NCBI GenBank assembly: GCA_963682025.1
Contig: OY821519.1
Location: 73,650,314 to 73,714,313, forward strand
Source: Cordilura impudica
Taxonomy: Eukaryota; Arthropoda; Insecta; Diptera; Scathophagidae
Length of the DNA stretch: 64,000 nt
Reading direction: 5' to 3'
Numbering within the stretch: position 1 is the first letter of the stretch; every line of letters begins with the position of its first letter. The translations under genes and the position numbers were made by a program. Below, one piece after another: positions 11,788-23,639 of the stretch. The notes beneath the pieces are model-generated. The model made no database searches, was not told where the DNA came from, and saw only the letters and a list, made by a program, of their open reading frames with translations.

Positions 11788-13580
11788 TTAAAAAAGAAAA
11801 TTTTCCCTAAAAAATTTTTATAAAAAGTATTTAAGCATTAAACTATTTAATTATTTAAAATAAGTACCTTTACTTAAAGAAGTACCTTTTCCTAAAAATT
11901 TAATTTTCTTAAAAAGTCCCTTTTTTAAGAAAGAAACTTTTCTTAAAAAGTAAATTGTCTTAAAAAAGGAGTTTTTTTTATAAAAAAGTGTTTTTTTTCT
12001 TAAAAAATTACTTTTTCTTAAAAAAGTATTTTTCTTAAAAAAGTAATTTCCTTAAAAAAAACTGTAATTTTTTAACACGTTGCGTCTTCTTAAACAAGTA
12101 AATTTTCTTAAAAAAAAGTGTTTTTTTTCTTAAAAAATTACTTTTTCTTAAAAAAGTATTTTTCTTAAAAAAGTAATTTCCTTAAAAAAAACTGTCATTT
12201 TTTAACACGTTGCGTCTTCTTAAACAAGTAAATTTTCTTAAAAATTTATCCTTTATTAAAAAAGTTGTTTATATTAAATAAGTGCCAATTCATAAAAAAA
12301 GTACCTTTCTAAAAATTTAACTTTTTCTAAAAGTAAATTTTCTTAAAAAAAATAACACACATTTCTTAAAGAAGTATTTTATTTTTAAACAGTATCACCT
12401 TAAGAAACGTTCCTTTTCTTTAAATGTACCTTTTTGTAAAAATCTTAATAAAATACTTTAATTTTTTAAAAAGGCACCAGTTCTTACTTTTTCTTAAGTA
12501 CCTCTTCTTAAAAAAATGCCCTATCTTAAAAAATTACATTTCATTAAAAAAGTGCCCTTTCTTAAAAAGTGCCTTACCATAAAAAGTGAATTTTTTTAAA
12601 AAATTACCATTTCTTAAAAAGTACTTTTTCTTACAAAAGTACCTTTTCTTAAAAAAACCAGCTTTCCTTAAAAAAGTAACATTTTCTTAATAAAGTATCT
12701 GTTCTTAAAAATAAGTAAATTTTCATAAAGCAGATTTTCTTAAAAAAGTACCTTATATTTCTTAAAGAAGTAACTTTTTTTTAAAAAGTATCTCTCTTAA
12801 AAAAAATACTTTTCTTAATAAAGCACCTTATCTTAAAAATTTCACTTTTCTAAAAGAAAATAAATTTTCTTAAAAAAGTAAATTTTCTTAAAAAGTACCT
12901 TTTCTTAAAAAAGTACCTTTTCTTAAAAAAGTACCTTTTCTTAAAAAAGTACCTTTTCTTAAAAAGTACATTTTCTGAAAAAGAACCTTTTCTTAAAAAG
13001 CACCTTTGCTTAAAATGTACTTTTCTTAAATAAGTAAATTTTCTTAAAGAATAACATTTTCTTAAAAAAAGTAACTTTTTCTAAAAAAAAAAGTATCTGT
13101 TCTTAAAAAATTAAATTTTTTTAAAACGCAGCTTTTCTTAAACATGTACCTCACATTTCTTTTTATAAATAAGTATCTTTCTTAAAAAAAGTTTTTCTTA
13201 ATAAAGCACTTTATCTTAAAAATTTATCTTTTCTTAAAAAAGTACATTTTTTTAAAAAAGTACCTTTTCTTAAAAAAGATATTTTTCTTGCAAAAGTACC
13301 ATTTCTTAAAAAAGTAAATATTCTTAAAAAAGTACCACTTCTTAAAAAAGTAAATTTTCTTAAAAAAGTACCATTTCTTAAAAAATCACATTTCCTTAAA
13401 AAAGTACCTTTCTACAAAGTATATTTTCTTCAAAAAAGTACATTTTCTTCAAAAAGTACCTTTTCTTACAAAAGTACTTTTTCTTAAACATAATTTTTCT
13501 TTTCTTAAAAAAAGTACCTTTACTGAAAACCGTACTTTTCCTAAAGAAGCACCTTGTCTTAAAAAAGTATTTTTTCTATA
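11788..13580 (+). repeat. Degenerate ~18-base satellite, right block
   Basis: The array resumes directly after the piggyBac TTAA. The best-conserved units lie at about 12890-12965, where AAAAAGTACCTTTTCTTA repeats almost exactly several times. A 130-base segment is duplicated in tandem near 11984-12243. The array ends in a poly-A near 13580. Confidence 0.85.
11984..12243 (+). repeat. Exact 130-base tandem duplication inside the satellite
   Basis: The first copy (about 11984-12113) and second copy (about 12114-12243) differ, by eye, at one base (ACTGTAATTT versus ACTGTCATTT). Both contain the distinctive AACACGTTGCGTCTTC segment. The surrounding units are much more diverged. Confidence 0.8.
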
Positions 13581-13839
13581 AAAAAAAAAAACATAAAACA
13601 TAGAGCGTATCGAATTTTCACAATAATGATTACAAAGTATCATGCGAATATTCATATGAGAGTTAATAGCCATATCAACTATAATTATAGCTGCCAACTT
13701 TAACCAGCGATTGTTTAGCAAAACCGTATTTTAATATGGAAAAAATTTAGTCTAAAGGGAAAGAACAGATAGTTTTTTATTATCAACTTTGTGTGGAAGG
13801 ACTTTTCCAAAATTTTTGTTAAATGTGAATTGGTAGGTT

Positions 13840-14416
13840 ATATGTTGGAAGAAGTGAAGGCTAATTGGGCGTAAGTTCTAAAGAACTTATGGTAAAACCA
13901 AAACTTAGTCTATTTGAAATTACTAAGTATAAGGTACACAAAGTAATATACACCAAGGACCCAACTTATTTATTTGAACGCCTGCAATTTTCATCATACA
14001 ATAGAGAAAATATTCTCATAAAATTTCGATTTCGAACCTTAGTCTCTAGTTGACAATTTTTTATAAATTTATACGTCTATGGAAGTTATTAACCAACAAT
14101 TTAGAAATAATAGACATCTTTTAAAAATGATTTGGTCTCAAATTTTCAACTTTCGTAATTATTGTTCCATTTTTGATTATATTATATATTTTATACTCTC
14201 TCAGAATTTTTTACTTATATTTGATAATTGCATAACTATTTTTTACTTTTATATATTTCTTCTTTCTTAAAAGTATTGTCACTACAATCACAAATTGATT
14301 GTATCTTAATAAGATCACATACAGTAACTAAAAAGAATTATAACTTGCATGTGATATCCGCATTTAATAAATAAATAAATAAATAAATAAATAAATAGAT
14401 AAATAAATAAATACAT
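13840..14416 (+). pseudogene. Non-LTR retrotransposon 3' end (RT C-terminus, tail)
   Basis: Translation gives the C-terminal part of a LINE ORF2 (HKVIYTKDPTYLFERLQFSS, then FRFRTLVSSRQFFIN, and in another frame NLRNNRHLLK-like sequence to about 14170). This resembles the C-terminus of the LINE at 43.3-44.5 kb (HKIVYTHKPDHLHDKFYIS). A 3' untranslated part follows, with an AATA tetranucleotide tail at about 14365-14416. The 5' side is truncated, as is usual for non-LTR insertions. Frameshifts and stops make it inactive. Confidence 0.65.
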
Positions 14417-14911
14417 AAAAAAATTTAAAAATAAAAAAAAAGCTGCATAAATTTTTAGCAAGAAATTCATTATCTATATTTCGTAATTAAAATTTTCAGA
14501 TTAAGAAAAATTTTTTGATAATGTTAAATAAATTTATATAGTTTTTAGTTCAAATTTCTGATTTAAAATGTGGAGATTTCACATAGCATTTTTCTCATTC
14601 AACAAAAGTAGTCCAAAAGATAATGGGTTTACCTCATTCAACTGCATATGTGGAAATACTTTTACCTCAGGTGAATCTGTGTACAAAAAAATTTGGAAAT
14701 TTATAGAAAAAGTGTCAATGGAAGGTGTACTCTATTCCAAATAAATATAACTGGTTAAAAATGTGAAATCAATATATTTATTGTCTAATATATTTATGTA
14801 AGTATATCTTAAAATTATTTTAAACTAATACAAATAAATTATTTTAATACCAAATATGTTGTAAACAATCAATTCAATTATCTTATGCTTATAAATATTT
14901 TATATTATATA
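14417..14911. other. Plain AT-rich DNA
   Basis: No gene or repeat family was recognised between the LINE tail and the Tc1 end. Confidence 0.4.
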
Positions 14912-15365
14912 CAGTCAAGTGAAAAATAATAAAGGCACCCTACGTTTTTTTTTCGTAAGAATACAAAGTTTGTAGTAGTGTTTTAATGTTTAAATGGGCT
15001 TGTATTCGCACCATCAGAAAACAAAAGCAAAAAACTCGAAATGTGTATAAGAGAAAAAGAAATGTATTTAAAAATAGGCAAATTTGCATAGTTTTAAAGG
15101 AAAGAATATAAAATTCAAATTTTTTTTTAATAATTCTAATTTTCAAATATTTTTATTTCAATACTTCGAATAACAGGCATATATAGATCCTCGAGGCATT
15201 GGGTAATTCAATATTTTGCCATGTGACCCGCAGTATAGCTTTCCACGCTTTTTGTACAAGTGACAAGAATGTAACTTTATTTGTTGCTTTTTTACTCCTC
15301 AAACCTACTCTCACTTTTTGCCACAAAGCTTCGATTGGATTCAAGAGCGGTGGTTGAGCAGGCTA
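14912..15365 (-). pseudogene. Tc1-like transposon, 3' end with transposase C-terminus
   Basis: The left end is CAGTCAAGTGAAAAATAATA preceded by a TA dinucleotide, as in Tc1 elements. On the minus strand, 15362-15153 encodes the transposase C-terminus: P-A-Q-P-P-L-L-NPIEALWQKVRVGLR. The glutamate of NPIE corresponds to the third catalytic residue of DD34E Tc1 transposases. The rest of the gene and the other terminal repeat are missing, so this is a truncated copy. Confidence 0.7.
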
Positions 15366-15449
15366 GCTGAGCATGTTGATAAATTTAACCGTATATAACA
15401 ATATAAGCATATATATAAAAATTTTGTATTTTTAAAATTTATAATTATT

Positions 15450-15715
15450 TTACACCACTATGCATAGGGTATATATCAGGTTGTCGATTCGTTTTGTTTT
15501 TACCTCGTCGAAATAAATTCTAGAGACTCCATAAACTATATAAATTCTTGATCCCTATAAAGCCGATCTGGTGATGTCCGTCTGTCTGTCTGTTGAAAAT
15601 ATTCTCATATCCGCAATAGGTCGAGTGGGTCGCACTACTTTCGCTTAAAATATTTGCCATAATCTGCGGCAGCCTGGCATTGAAACTGGAGTTGCTAGAG
15701 CACATAAGTAAGAAA
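15450..15715 (+). repeat. Short interspersed repeat related in style to repeat A
   Basis: It opens TTACACCACTATGCATAGGG and carries GATGTCCGTCTGTCTGTCTG, then CCGCAATAGGTCGAGTGGGT. The layout (start motif, then GTCC/GTCTG stretch) parallels repeat A, but the sequence differs. It is the only copy in this window. Confidence 0.4.
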
Positions 15716-16205
15716 CAATATATGGAAATGTAGAGATATATTATGTCCTGTGGTTCCTATAAGGAACAAAGGGCCACAAAATGCACTTGAAATGTAGAGA
15801 TACTCCGATAAAATTTCATATCAAAAACTAAAATTACGAAAAATTTTTATAGCACATCTGCATGTAAATATGTATCAGCGATGTATACGCATTTCTGTTT
15901 GCTTGTTGATTTTATTTTTTTCTTTTGTACATATGAAAAAACAAAAACAGGAAATTAAATGTGTATGCATTGCTAATAAGCAAAAAGCAAATATGTAATT
16001 GCACATGCATAGATTTATGCTCATTTCATTCAATTATTGATTTCAATTGGAAAAGCACCAAAATACCTTAAATTTTTGTTAATTACCTTATGAATTTTAA
16101 ACCTCATTGTAAAACATCTAGCTATTACAATTTTAAGTTTCGCCTTTTTTGGCTTTAATTGTTGACAACCTTGGTTATAATATTGTGTTTAGAACATGGG
16201 TAGGG
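15716..16205. other. Plain DNA, no gene seen
   Basis: No recognised repeat end or coding sequence. Confidence 0.4.
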
Positions 16206-16540
16206 GGGTATAAAATTTTTTTCATGTGCAAACATCTATGCGCTCAGGGGGGTAAAAATCTATTTCACAATACAGTCACAAAAATAGTGTAAGGGAAAAT
16301 CGGTGTGAGGTATATGTAAGTGTATTGGTGGAAATATTATGATTTAAATTTACTTGGTTGATTCACCAACCAACAGAAAGCGCCATGAATGTGTAGCAAA
16401 CAACTGCAACCCTCAAGTATAACAACCATAGCAGTTGCTTGCTATACATAGATGGCGCTTACTGTTTGATTTTAATTGATGTGTAAACAGATGTCTACAC
16501 ATCGCCCCTGTGATCGGACTCACGTAGTTTTTTTTTACAA
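16206..16540 (+). repeat. Repeat D copy 2, array-free form
   Basis: This copy has the same opening (CATCTATGCGCTCAGGGGGG) and close (GCCCCTGTGATCGGACTCAC plus poly-T) as the other D copies, but no heptamer array. The middle holds an imperfect inverted repeat. The left arm is ACAGAAAGCGCCATGAATGT and GTAGCAA; the right arm is TTGCTATACATAGATGGCGC then TTACTGTTT. In array-bearing copies only the right arm survives. It is therefore a useful reference for the ancestral layout. Confidence 0.75.
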
Positions 16541-18040
16541 ATATGTTGGCTATTTCTGAACACCGAATTGACGCATTTATTTCCTTTTTTGTTTTTTTTT
16601 GGAAAATTGACGATTTTTCATTAAATCCATGTGGTACCCCCGGCTACTAGTCATGCAACAGAAAAAACTTTTGTAGTAACCAAATAATTCTTAAAGGTAA
16701 ATTAAAAATTTATTAATTTATACAATTTATAGCAATTGAATTGCAATAAAATTTTATGTATATAGACAGCTAGGAATTAGTTTTAATTTTTAAAAATGTA
16801 GTTTTCTTTTTTGCTTTAAATAATACATGAATAAATTCGAAATAATGATATAGGAATTTTAAAACAAAAAAGGAGATTTATATTTTTAATCTAAAAGTTA
16901 AAATGGCAAAATTTTTATTATGTTAAAAATATTATATATAATATTTATTTATTTAATTATCACAATACTTTTAATATCATTAAATTTATTTTGATTTTTT
17001 CAATTTATCAAATAGAACACAAATCAAACTCAATTTCGTTATGACAAAAGTGGCAATCTGTCGAAAACGTTCAACATTTTCAATGGCATTATAAATAAGC
17101 AGCAACAGCAACAACAACAAAAAAACTACAATTTTCAATCTCTACTTTAAAATTCACCTGTATGTCAAAATAACAATAACAACAACAAATAATAAAAAGC
17201 TCAATGTCTACTTGCCACAATATGACAAATACTCGCTTAAAATAAAATTCATATAAAGATAAAAAAAATACACAAATAACATTAATGCAATTCCTTAGTG
17301 GCCTAAAATAGAAGGTCGTTGTTGTTTACCATTTTTAGATGAAATCGTTTAAATAAAAAAATAAGAAAAAAAAAATAACGCACAAATACTTAAACTCCTG
17401 CGCCTCCCATGCAATCTAAACATTTTTTTTGTATACTCGCTCAATGTTCAAAAGTATACAAAAGATTTAAGCTACAAACTTGAGATGATCAAATATGAAC
17501 TTACAAATAAAAAAAAATACAAAATTACAGAAATACAAAAATCGCACATAATCCCAAAGTTTACGCACTTTACAAATAGCAAAAACTAAGAAAACTAAAG
17601 ACGATAAAAAGTGAACTTTGTGTACTCTATGTTGTATAAAATAATGGCAGTAAATAGGGAAAAAGGTACGAATTATAACATGAAATGATAAAATATATAA
17701 ATGTGTCGAATTAAGGGTGGTTCGATTGAATATTTGAAAACTTTTATAAAAAGGATAACGTGGGATATTATCTTTAAATGAAGCATAGTCCGGCTTTAGG
17801 TTTAAACAATAGACAATTATTTTTTTTAATTTTTTTTATTGTGGGTGTATTATTTTACGATGTAGGGTGCATTTCACATATAATTGTCTATAAAAAAAAA
17901 CAATCAAACGTATTTATAGCAAAATACATTGACTTGACTTGGTAAGACAAGCATATATGATCGATCTTGACGTTTTTTGTATTTTCATATGGTATTGTTT
18001 GCTTATACACTTTGCTTAAATCAGACATACTACGGCAAAC
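16541..18040. other. Plain AT-rich DNA, no gene seen
   Basis: It contains CAACAACAA runs at about 17100-17190 and many poly-A tracts. I found no convincing exon, RNA gene or repeat family. Confidence 0.5.
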
Positions 18041-18043
18041 ACA

Positions 18044-18055
18044 CACACATAAACG

Positions 18056-18086
<31 letters not shown>

Positions 18087-18108
18087 GGACAGACAGACAT
18101 AAAGACGG
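18044..18108 (+). repeat. ACAG/GACA microsatellite
   Basis: About eight to twelve units of ACAG with a few CGGACAG interruptions. The minus strand gives a spurious Cys/Val/Ser-rich open frame. Confidence 0.9.
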
Positions 18109-19380
18109 ACACACACATAGAGAAGCTCTGACAGTGCACGAGAAAGATGTGAATGCCTTAGCATCCAGTTTTTTTTTTTTTTTTTGTTGCGTTGCAATTT
18201 TTGTTGAAATTAAAAATGCGTTATGCGTTTTAAGTAGATTCTAAAGGTGAAGGTGTAAGTAAATGTTTTTATTCATGTTTTGTTCTGTAAATATTCTAAC
18301 CACAGATATATGGTAAGACTAAAAAAAAAATGCTCTAAAAGGTTGTACATGATACTGATTGCAGCAGCTTTTTTCTGTATTTAGTTAACAGATAAAATAT
18401 CATTATAATTTGTAAAATTTTTATTTAATTTTAATTTTTTTCCTTTTTCTTATTCACCTTAATTATTTTATATTTTAGTGATAAAAATCTTGTCTTTCAT
18501 CTCAATCGGAGTTTTGACGAGTTTGTTAATATACTTATTTGGTTATACAGTACGTTACAATTTTTTAAATAAAAAAAATATGTTTTCTTAGCCAAGTTAA
18601 CCACCACTTGTAGTCTTGTAAAAAACCAATTTTGGTTACATTGTTTGATGTTTGCAATGACAATTCATGATTTATGAAGCATCTATGGCTCTCTATATAT
18701 GGCTGGACAAAGTGATGGTTGTTGGAGTGTTGCTCTTATTAGGTTTAATTGAACAGTAACAACAATTCGGGTTTTAAATTAAAATTGACAAAATATTAAA
18801 AACAAATAATTTTGTTTTTTAATTTGACAAAAAAAAATTACAAAATGAACGGAAATCAACTAAAAGTCATGACTTTCGAAAGATTTAGATGGGCAGTGGA
18901 TTTGAGTCACAATTTATAAAAAGTTTGATATCCGTATCTTATGAATAATATAACAGAATTCCAAAATTAATATCACGATTTAACAATAAAAAAAATAAAT
19001 AAAAATAAATTTCCTGGTTTCGAGAATAAAGAAATCTTTGTAAATATTGTGCACAAATACCTTGAAAATCTAACATGGATGTTAAAGTTATTATAAAATT
19101 GTGAAATATTCAGTTCGTACTAGAATGTGTTGTCAATCCTAGTAGGCTGCCATATGCATATATGTGACCTGGAAAGTTAAAAGGGACCTACGTCCAAAAA
19201 ATTAATTTTCACTTTTTGGGTAAGTGATTCTTATAGAAGAAAATGTGCTCATTTCAAAGCAATAAACTCCACACCTCTAACTTTATTAGCTTTTGTTTAC
19301 AAAAGGGCATCAAAGTCGGACGTAATTGGCTAAAAAAAAAACCTAAAAAACATCAGTACAATAGAAATGTGTAACAATTA
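18109..19380. other. Plain AT-rich DNA, no gene seen
   Basis: No recognised gene. A short stretch at about 19170-19330 (AAAGGGACCTACGTCC to GTCGGACGTAATTGGC) has a higher GC content but no open frame that I can interpret. Confidence 0.4.
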
Positions 19381-19384
19381 GACG

Positions 19385-19610
19385 GCTTTGATTGAAACTT
19401 GATACTGGATGGTTTTGGGGGTCGCTGATAACAAATCTGGCCTCAGATTTCTGAAATTTAAAATAGCGGATCCAATATGACGGACATTAAACCTCAAACG
19501 TTGTTGAGTTTTTATGAAACCTAGTATATGGGTTTTTTCGGGGTCACTGATCTTGTAATCGATTTTTAAAATTCAAAAAAATGGCGGATTAAATATAGCG
19601 ATCAAAATTT
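19385..19610 (+). repeat. Two degenerate units of an ATGGCGGA-type dispersed repeat
   Basis: Two successive segments of about 110 bases share GGTCGCTGAT / GGTCACTGAT, then a GATTT(C/T)T..AAATT..AAAAT core, then GCGGATCCAATATGACGGA / GCGGATTAAATATAGCGAT. They are diverged tandem copies. Confidence 0.5.
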
Positions 19611-19724
19611 AAATATCAAATTGATTCTCTTGAAAATTGTGAGTGAGAAGTTTTATAGAGCGCAGATTAGGAATATGGCATAGAAGTTTTTGAATTTAAT
19701 AAAAATAAAAATTCTATAAAATCT

Positions 19725-20758
19725 TTCTTTTAACTCAATCTCTCTGTCTGTCGTGGGGCAACTCCATTCCCCCTTATCCAATTGATCTGAAACTTGGCCC
19801 ATAGCCTTGTTGCGACTACAGACTAATATTGGGGTTATCAGGCGCAGTCAGGCATGGTCGCGGAGTGATATTAATGTTATTTCCCCCCATCCGATCGATC
19901 CGAAACTTGGGCCATACACTTGCTGTAAAAAAAGATTAATTTTGGGGTTATCACGCACAGTCACGCATAGTCACGCACAGTCACGGAGTGATTTAAATGT
20001 CATTTCCCGTCATCCGATCGATCTGAAACTTGGTACATACACTTGCTGTGAAACAAAAGAGTAACTTTGACTTAGTCACGCACAGACACGCATGGTCACG
20101 CACAATCACGGAGTGATCTAAATGTCATTTCCCCTCATCCGATCGATCTGAAACTTGGTACGTACACTTGCTGTGAAAAAAAGATTAACTTTGACTTAGT
20201 CACGCACAGTCACGCGTGGTCACGCACAGTCACGGAGTGATCTAAATGTCATTTCCCCTCATCCGATCGATCTGAACCTTGGTTCATACACTTGCTGTGA
20301 AAAAAAGATTAACTTTGACTTAGTCACGCACAGTCACGCATAGTCACGCACAGTCACGGCGAGATTAAAACCTCGCTTCCGCTCATCCGATCGATCTGAA
20401 ACTTGGTATATACACTTGCTGTGAAAAAAGATTAACTTTGACTTAGTCACGCGCAGTCACGCATAGTCACGCACAGTCACGGTGAGATTAAAACCTAAAT
20501 TCTCCTCATTCGATCGATCTGAAACTTGGTACATACACTTGCTGTGAAAAAAAAGATTAACTTTGACTTAATCACGCGCAGTCACGCATAGTCAAGCACA
20601 GTCACGCTGAGAGTAAAACCTAACTTCCCCTCATCCGATCGATCTCAAACTTTGTCCATAGACTTGTTGTGGCCAAAGATTCATTTTAAATTAGTCGCAC
20701 ACAGTCACGCACAATCACGAAGATATTCAAAACTCATATGCATAAGGAAAGAAAGCGC
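19725..20758 (+). repeat. 124-base satellite, block 1
   Basis: After a lead-in (CTCTCTGTCTGTCGTGGGGC), about eight units follow at a 123-124-base spacing. I measured this from CTTGCTGTG at about 20167, 20291, 20414 and 20538. Each unit has two parts. One is a body (CATCCGATCGATCTGAAACT, then ACACTTGCTGTGAAAAAA). The other is three or four 10-base subrepeats of the form AGTCACGCAY ending in AGTCACGGAG. The block ends at the piggyBac TTAA. The same array recurs at 44570-45285. Confidence 0.85.
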
Positions 20759-20762
20759 TTAA

Positions 20763-23422
20763 CCCTAACCATACTGACAACATTTACACACGTAGACTCC
20801 TGACAAAGGTGCCCGGGTACCCGTGTGTGTTTATTTGTCCGATATTATTTATGGTATCCATTTTAAACACGGGGAATCCCCTGTTTGTATTGTATATACA
20901 ATTGTAGTGTGGGTATGCATCGTTTCGATTATATTTTTGCATTCTCCGTTTTTGTGTTGATGCGTATGGTTGTGTTTCTTTGCTTTTTTTGTTTTATAAA
21001 TTTTTTCGATGTCGCGTAAACGTAATGCACTTGTTATGGAAATGAATGTGTCTGAACCAATATCTTCTGATGCGGGACCATCATCTAAAGTTACACCAAG
21101 TGCTGCTGGGCAAGCCCCCAAAATAAGGGCAAATATATCATCATCGAAGTCTTTAGATCGTTTACCATGGCGAAATGGATATCTTAACATCTCCGCGTAA
21201 GTTTTCTTTATATTTTTTTATTTTTAACTACATTCATTTATTTTACGCATTTGTATTAGATTAAGGGTCGACAACATGACGATTCCCACCGAACATGAAT
21301 GGTTTCCTGATGCAGATGAAGCCTCGGATATAGAAATGGATGGTGTGGTTGAGACTTCAGAGGAAGAAGACAACGAGGAATTAGAATTGCGTGGCGAAGT
21401 TTCAGATACTGCTTCAAAATATATAGCAAGTGATCAGACTGAATGGTATTCCCAAGGGATCCCAAATGCTAAAACTCCATCCCAAAATGTTATGCGCAAA
21501 AAAGGTTGGTTTGATTCTATAAACACCATATGTTATAATATATTTTATTGTTTATGTACATAGGTGGACCACATCGCAAATTTAATAAAGTAATGATTGC
21601 AAAAGAAATATTTGATGAATTTTTGTCAGAAAATATAAAAAATGAGATCCTGAGACAAAGCAACAAAAAAGGCAATGAAATAGCACTGGATTTCAATCAG
21701 AAAAATGCAGCGGATATTGCAGTTTTAAAACTGAAACCTCGCCAGTTTCGGTTGATTTCAATGGAAGAACTTGATGCTTTTATTGGAATTTTACTGGTCA
21801 TGGGTGTAAATGGTGACAACGATGATCCTCCTTCAATTCTATGGGGGAATTACAGTCATCCTTTATACAAAACATCGTTAAGTCTCGAAAGATTTCAGCA
21901 AATACTACGCGTAATACGTTTTGACAATGCTTTCACAAGAGCGACACGCAAACAAACAGACAAAGCTGCTCCTATCTCCGATATCTGGAATATGTTGATG
22001 CAGAATCTACGTTTAAATTATTTTCCAGATGAAAATGTGACAGTAGACGAACAGTTATTTCGATTCAGGTAGAACCAGTTTCACTCAATATATTCCCTCA
22101 AATACGGAATTAAAATATTTTGGTTGTGTAACACAGCCAATAGCTATCCTTTGAATGGAATCATTTACACAGGCAAGCCACCTGGTGGTCAACGACAGGT
22201 AAATGTAGGAGAAAACATCGTTCTAGATCTGGTGGATTTCTACAAACAATCTGGAATAAATGTAACAACCGACAATTTTTTCACTTCACTTCCTTTGGCC
22301 AATCGGCTACTAGTTAGAGGAATAAGTCTCGTCGGTACCCTTCGACAAAACAAAGCCTACATTCCAAAAGAGCTACGTCCAAACCCAACGGACGACATAG
22401 GTACACCCCGATATGGTTTCAACAAAAACGGAACACTTTTGTCTGTTGTGACCAAGAAGAAGAAGTGTGTTTTCCTTCTGTCAACAATGCATTATACTCG
22501 AGGGGAGCCAGCTATTAATGGAAAAGAGTAGATTAATGACTTCTATAACAAAACAAAAGGCGGGGTAGATGTTATGGACCAGATGGTGTCTAAATATACC
22601 ACCAAACGCAAAACCAATAGATGGCCATTGGCAGTGTTTTCCAACATGATTGACGTGGCTGCACTGGGTGCATTTTGTGTATACTCCAGCCTCGATCGAG
22701 GATTTTTAACATCACTTGGCGTGGAGTTGGCAACTAAAAATATGAACGAAAGAGCTAATGATAATCATATAACACGACACAATAACATCCGGGCAGCTCT
22801 AGAGCTTATGACAAATAAAACCATCCCTAAAGAAGTTTTCCAGGATGCTGCGGTCCCATCAAATACAACCCAACGAGATAAAACTGGACGGTTGCCAATA
22901 AAGGGTCGCTGCTACCTTTGCGTGACTACTGATCCAAAATCTGATCGAAAAACACGCAAAATCTGCAATGGCTGTAAACGACCAATGTGCAATACGCATA
23001 GCAAAACTATTGCTCCACGCTGCATTAGATGTTAATTTTTTTTTATTTTTTTTTATGCAACAATATTAGTAAAGAGTTTTATTTATTTTTTATACATGTA
23101 CAAAGTTTGATGTAAAATATTTTTTGAATTAAATAACCAATAAACAAAAAAATACTATAATTTTTACTTTTTTCATACAAAATGTAAAAAGTTATATAAG
23201 GGTACCCTGGTACCCATATCAGGAGGGAAAGGACTATTCGACTTTGGGTTGCTCCAGAGTCAATCCAAAAGAATCAAGAGTGCTTTAGATGGGAAACAAC
23301 TTTAGAAATTGGTTCTTTGAAGGAACTTGTGGACCCTCAAATTTGCATTTTATTTAGTTTAAGAAAAATTTGACTTCAAAGTATGTTCGGGTACCGGGGT
23401 ACCCGTTTTAGTATGGTTAGGG
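20763..23422 (+). mobile_element. piggyBac-superfamily transposon, full length (2.66 kb), broken gene
   Basis: The element is flanked by TTAA target duplications at 20759-20762 and 23423-23426. Terminal inverted repeats are 13 bases and perfect: CCCTAACCATACT on the left and AGTATGGTTAGGG on the right. Subterminal GGGTACC-type motifs lie at about 20814-20822, 23200-23215 and 23387-23404. A three-exon transposase gene lies between, on the plus strand, with a few disabling mutations. A polyadenylation-type AATAAA-like signal (AATAAAC) is at about 23140. The left flank is the 124-base satellite. Confidence 0.95.
21009..23035 (+). pseudogene. piggyBac transposase, three exons, frameshifted and stopped
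   Basis: Exon 1 is 21009-21196. Intron 1 is 21197-21259 (GTAAGT..TTAG). Exon 2 is 21260-21504 and acidic. Intron 2 is 21505-21563. Exon 3 runs to the stop at 23035. Both introns keep frame. The protein has the DDE_Tnp_1_7 layout. The first aspartate is in VTVDEQL, the second in VTTDNFFTS and the third in GGVDVMDQM, followed by the NRWP segment. A C-terminal cysteine finger follows (CYLC, then CNGCKRPMCNTH, then CIRC). Three breaks are visible. A two-base-type frameshift lies near 22068-22072 (conserved GRTSFTQYIPS continues in another frame). A small deletion near 22105 returns to frame. An in-frame TAG lies at 22529-22531. All catalytic aspartates survive, so decay is recent. Confidence 0.92.
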
Positions 23423-23639
23423 TTAAATAAAAACTTTGTATGGGTTAGTTTATTATTATTTATGTTAAACATAAAACTATTTTGTCACTTATTGTTTTTT
23501 GGACTTTTATGTGTCTAGCCTTTTCTTGACGATTTATAGTTTTTTTTCTTTCGAGTAACGATTTTCACCAGGTCTCACACGAATATTTTAGATAGAAACT
23601 ACGAAGGGTGAGCTGTCAAATTAACTGTGATACTGCACT

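Noticed and set aside
17888..18139. Minus-strand open frame of 83 codons rich in Cys, Ser and Val
   Set aside because: It is a translation of the ACAG microsatellite.
20849..21190. Minus-strand frame of 113 codons
   Set aside because: It is antisense to exon 1 and the 5' part of the piggyBac transposase.
22072..22140. A possible third intron in the piggyBac gene (GTAGAA..ACACAG)
   Set aside because: The sequence between encodes conserved GRTSFTQYIPS in another frame, so a frameshift explains it better than an intron.
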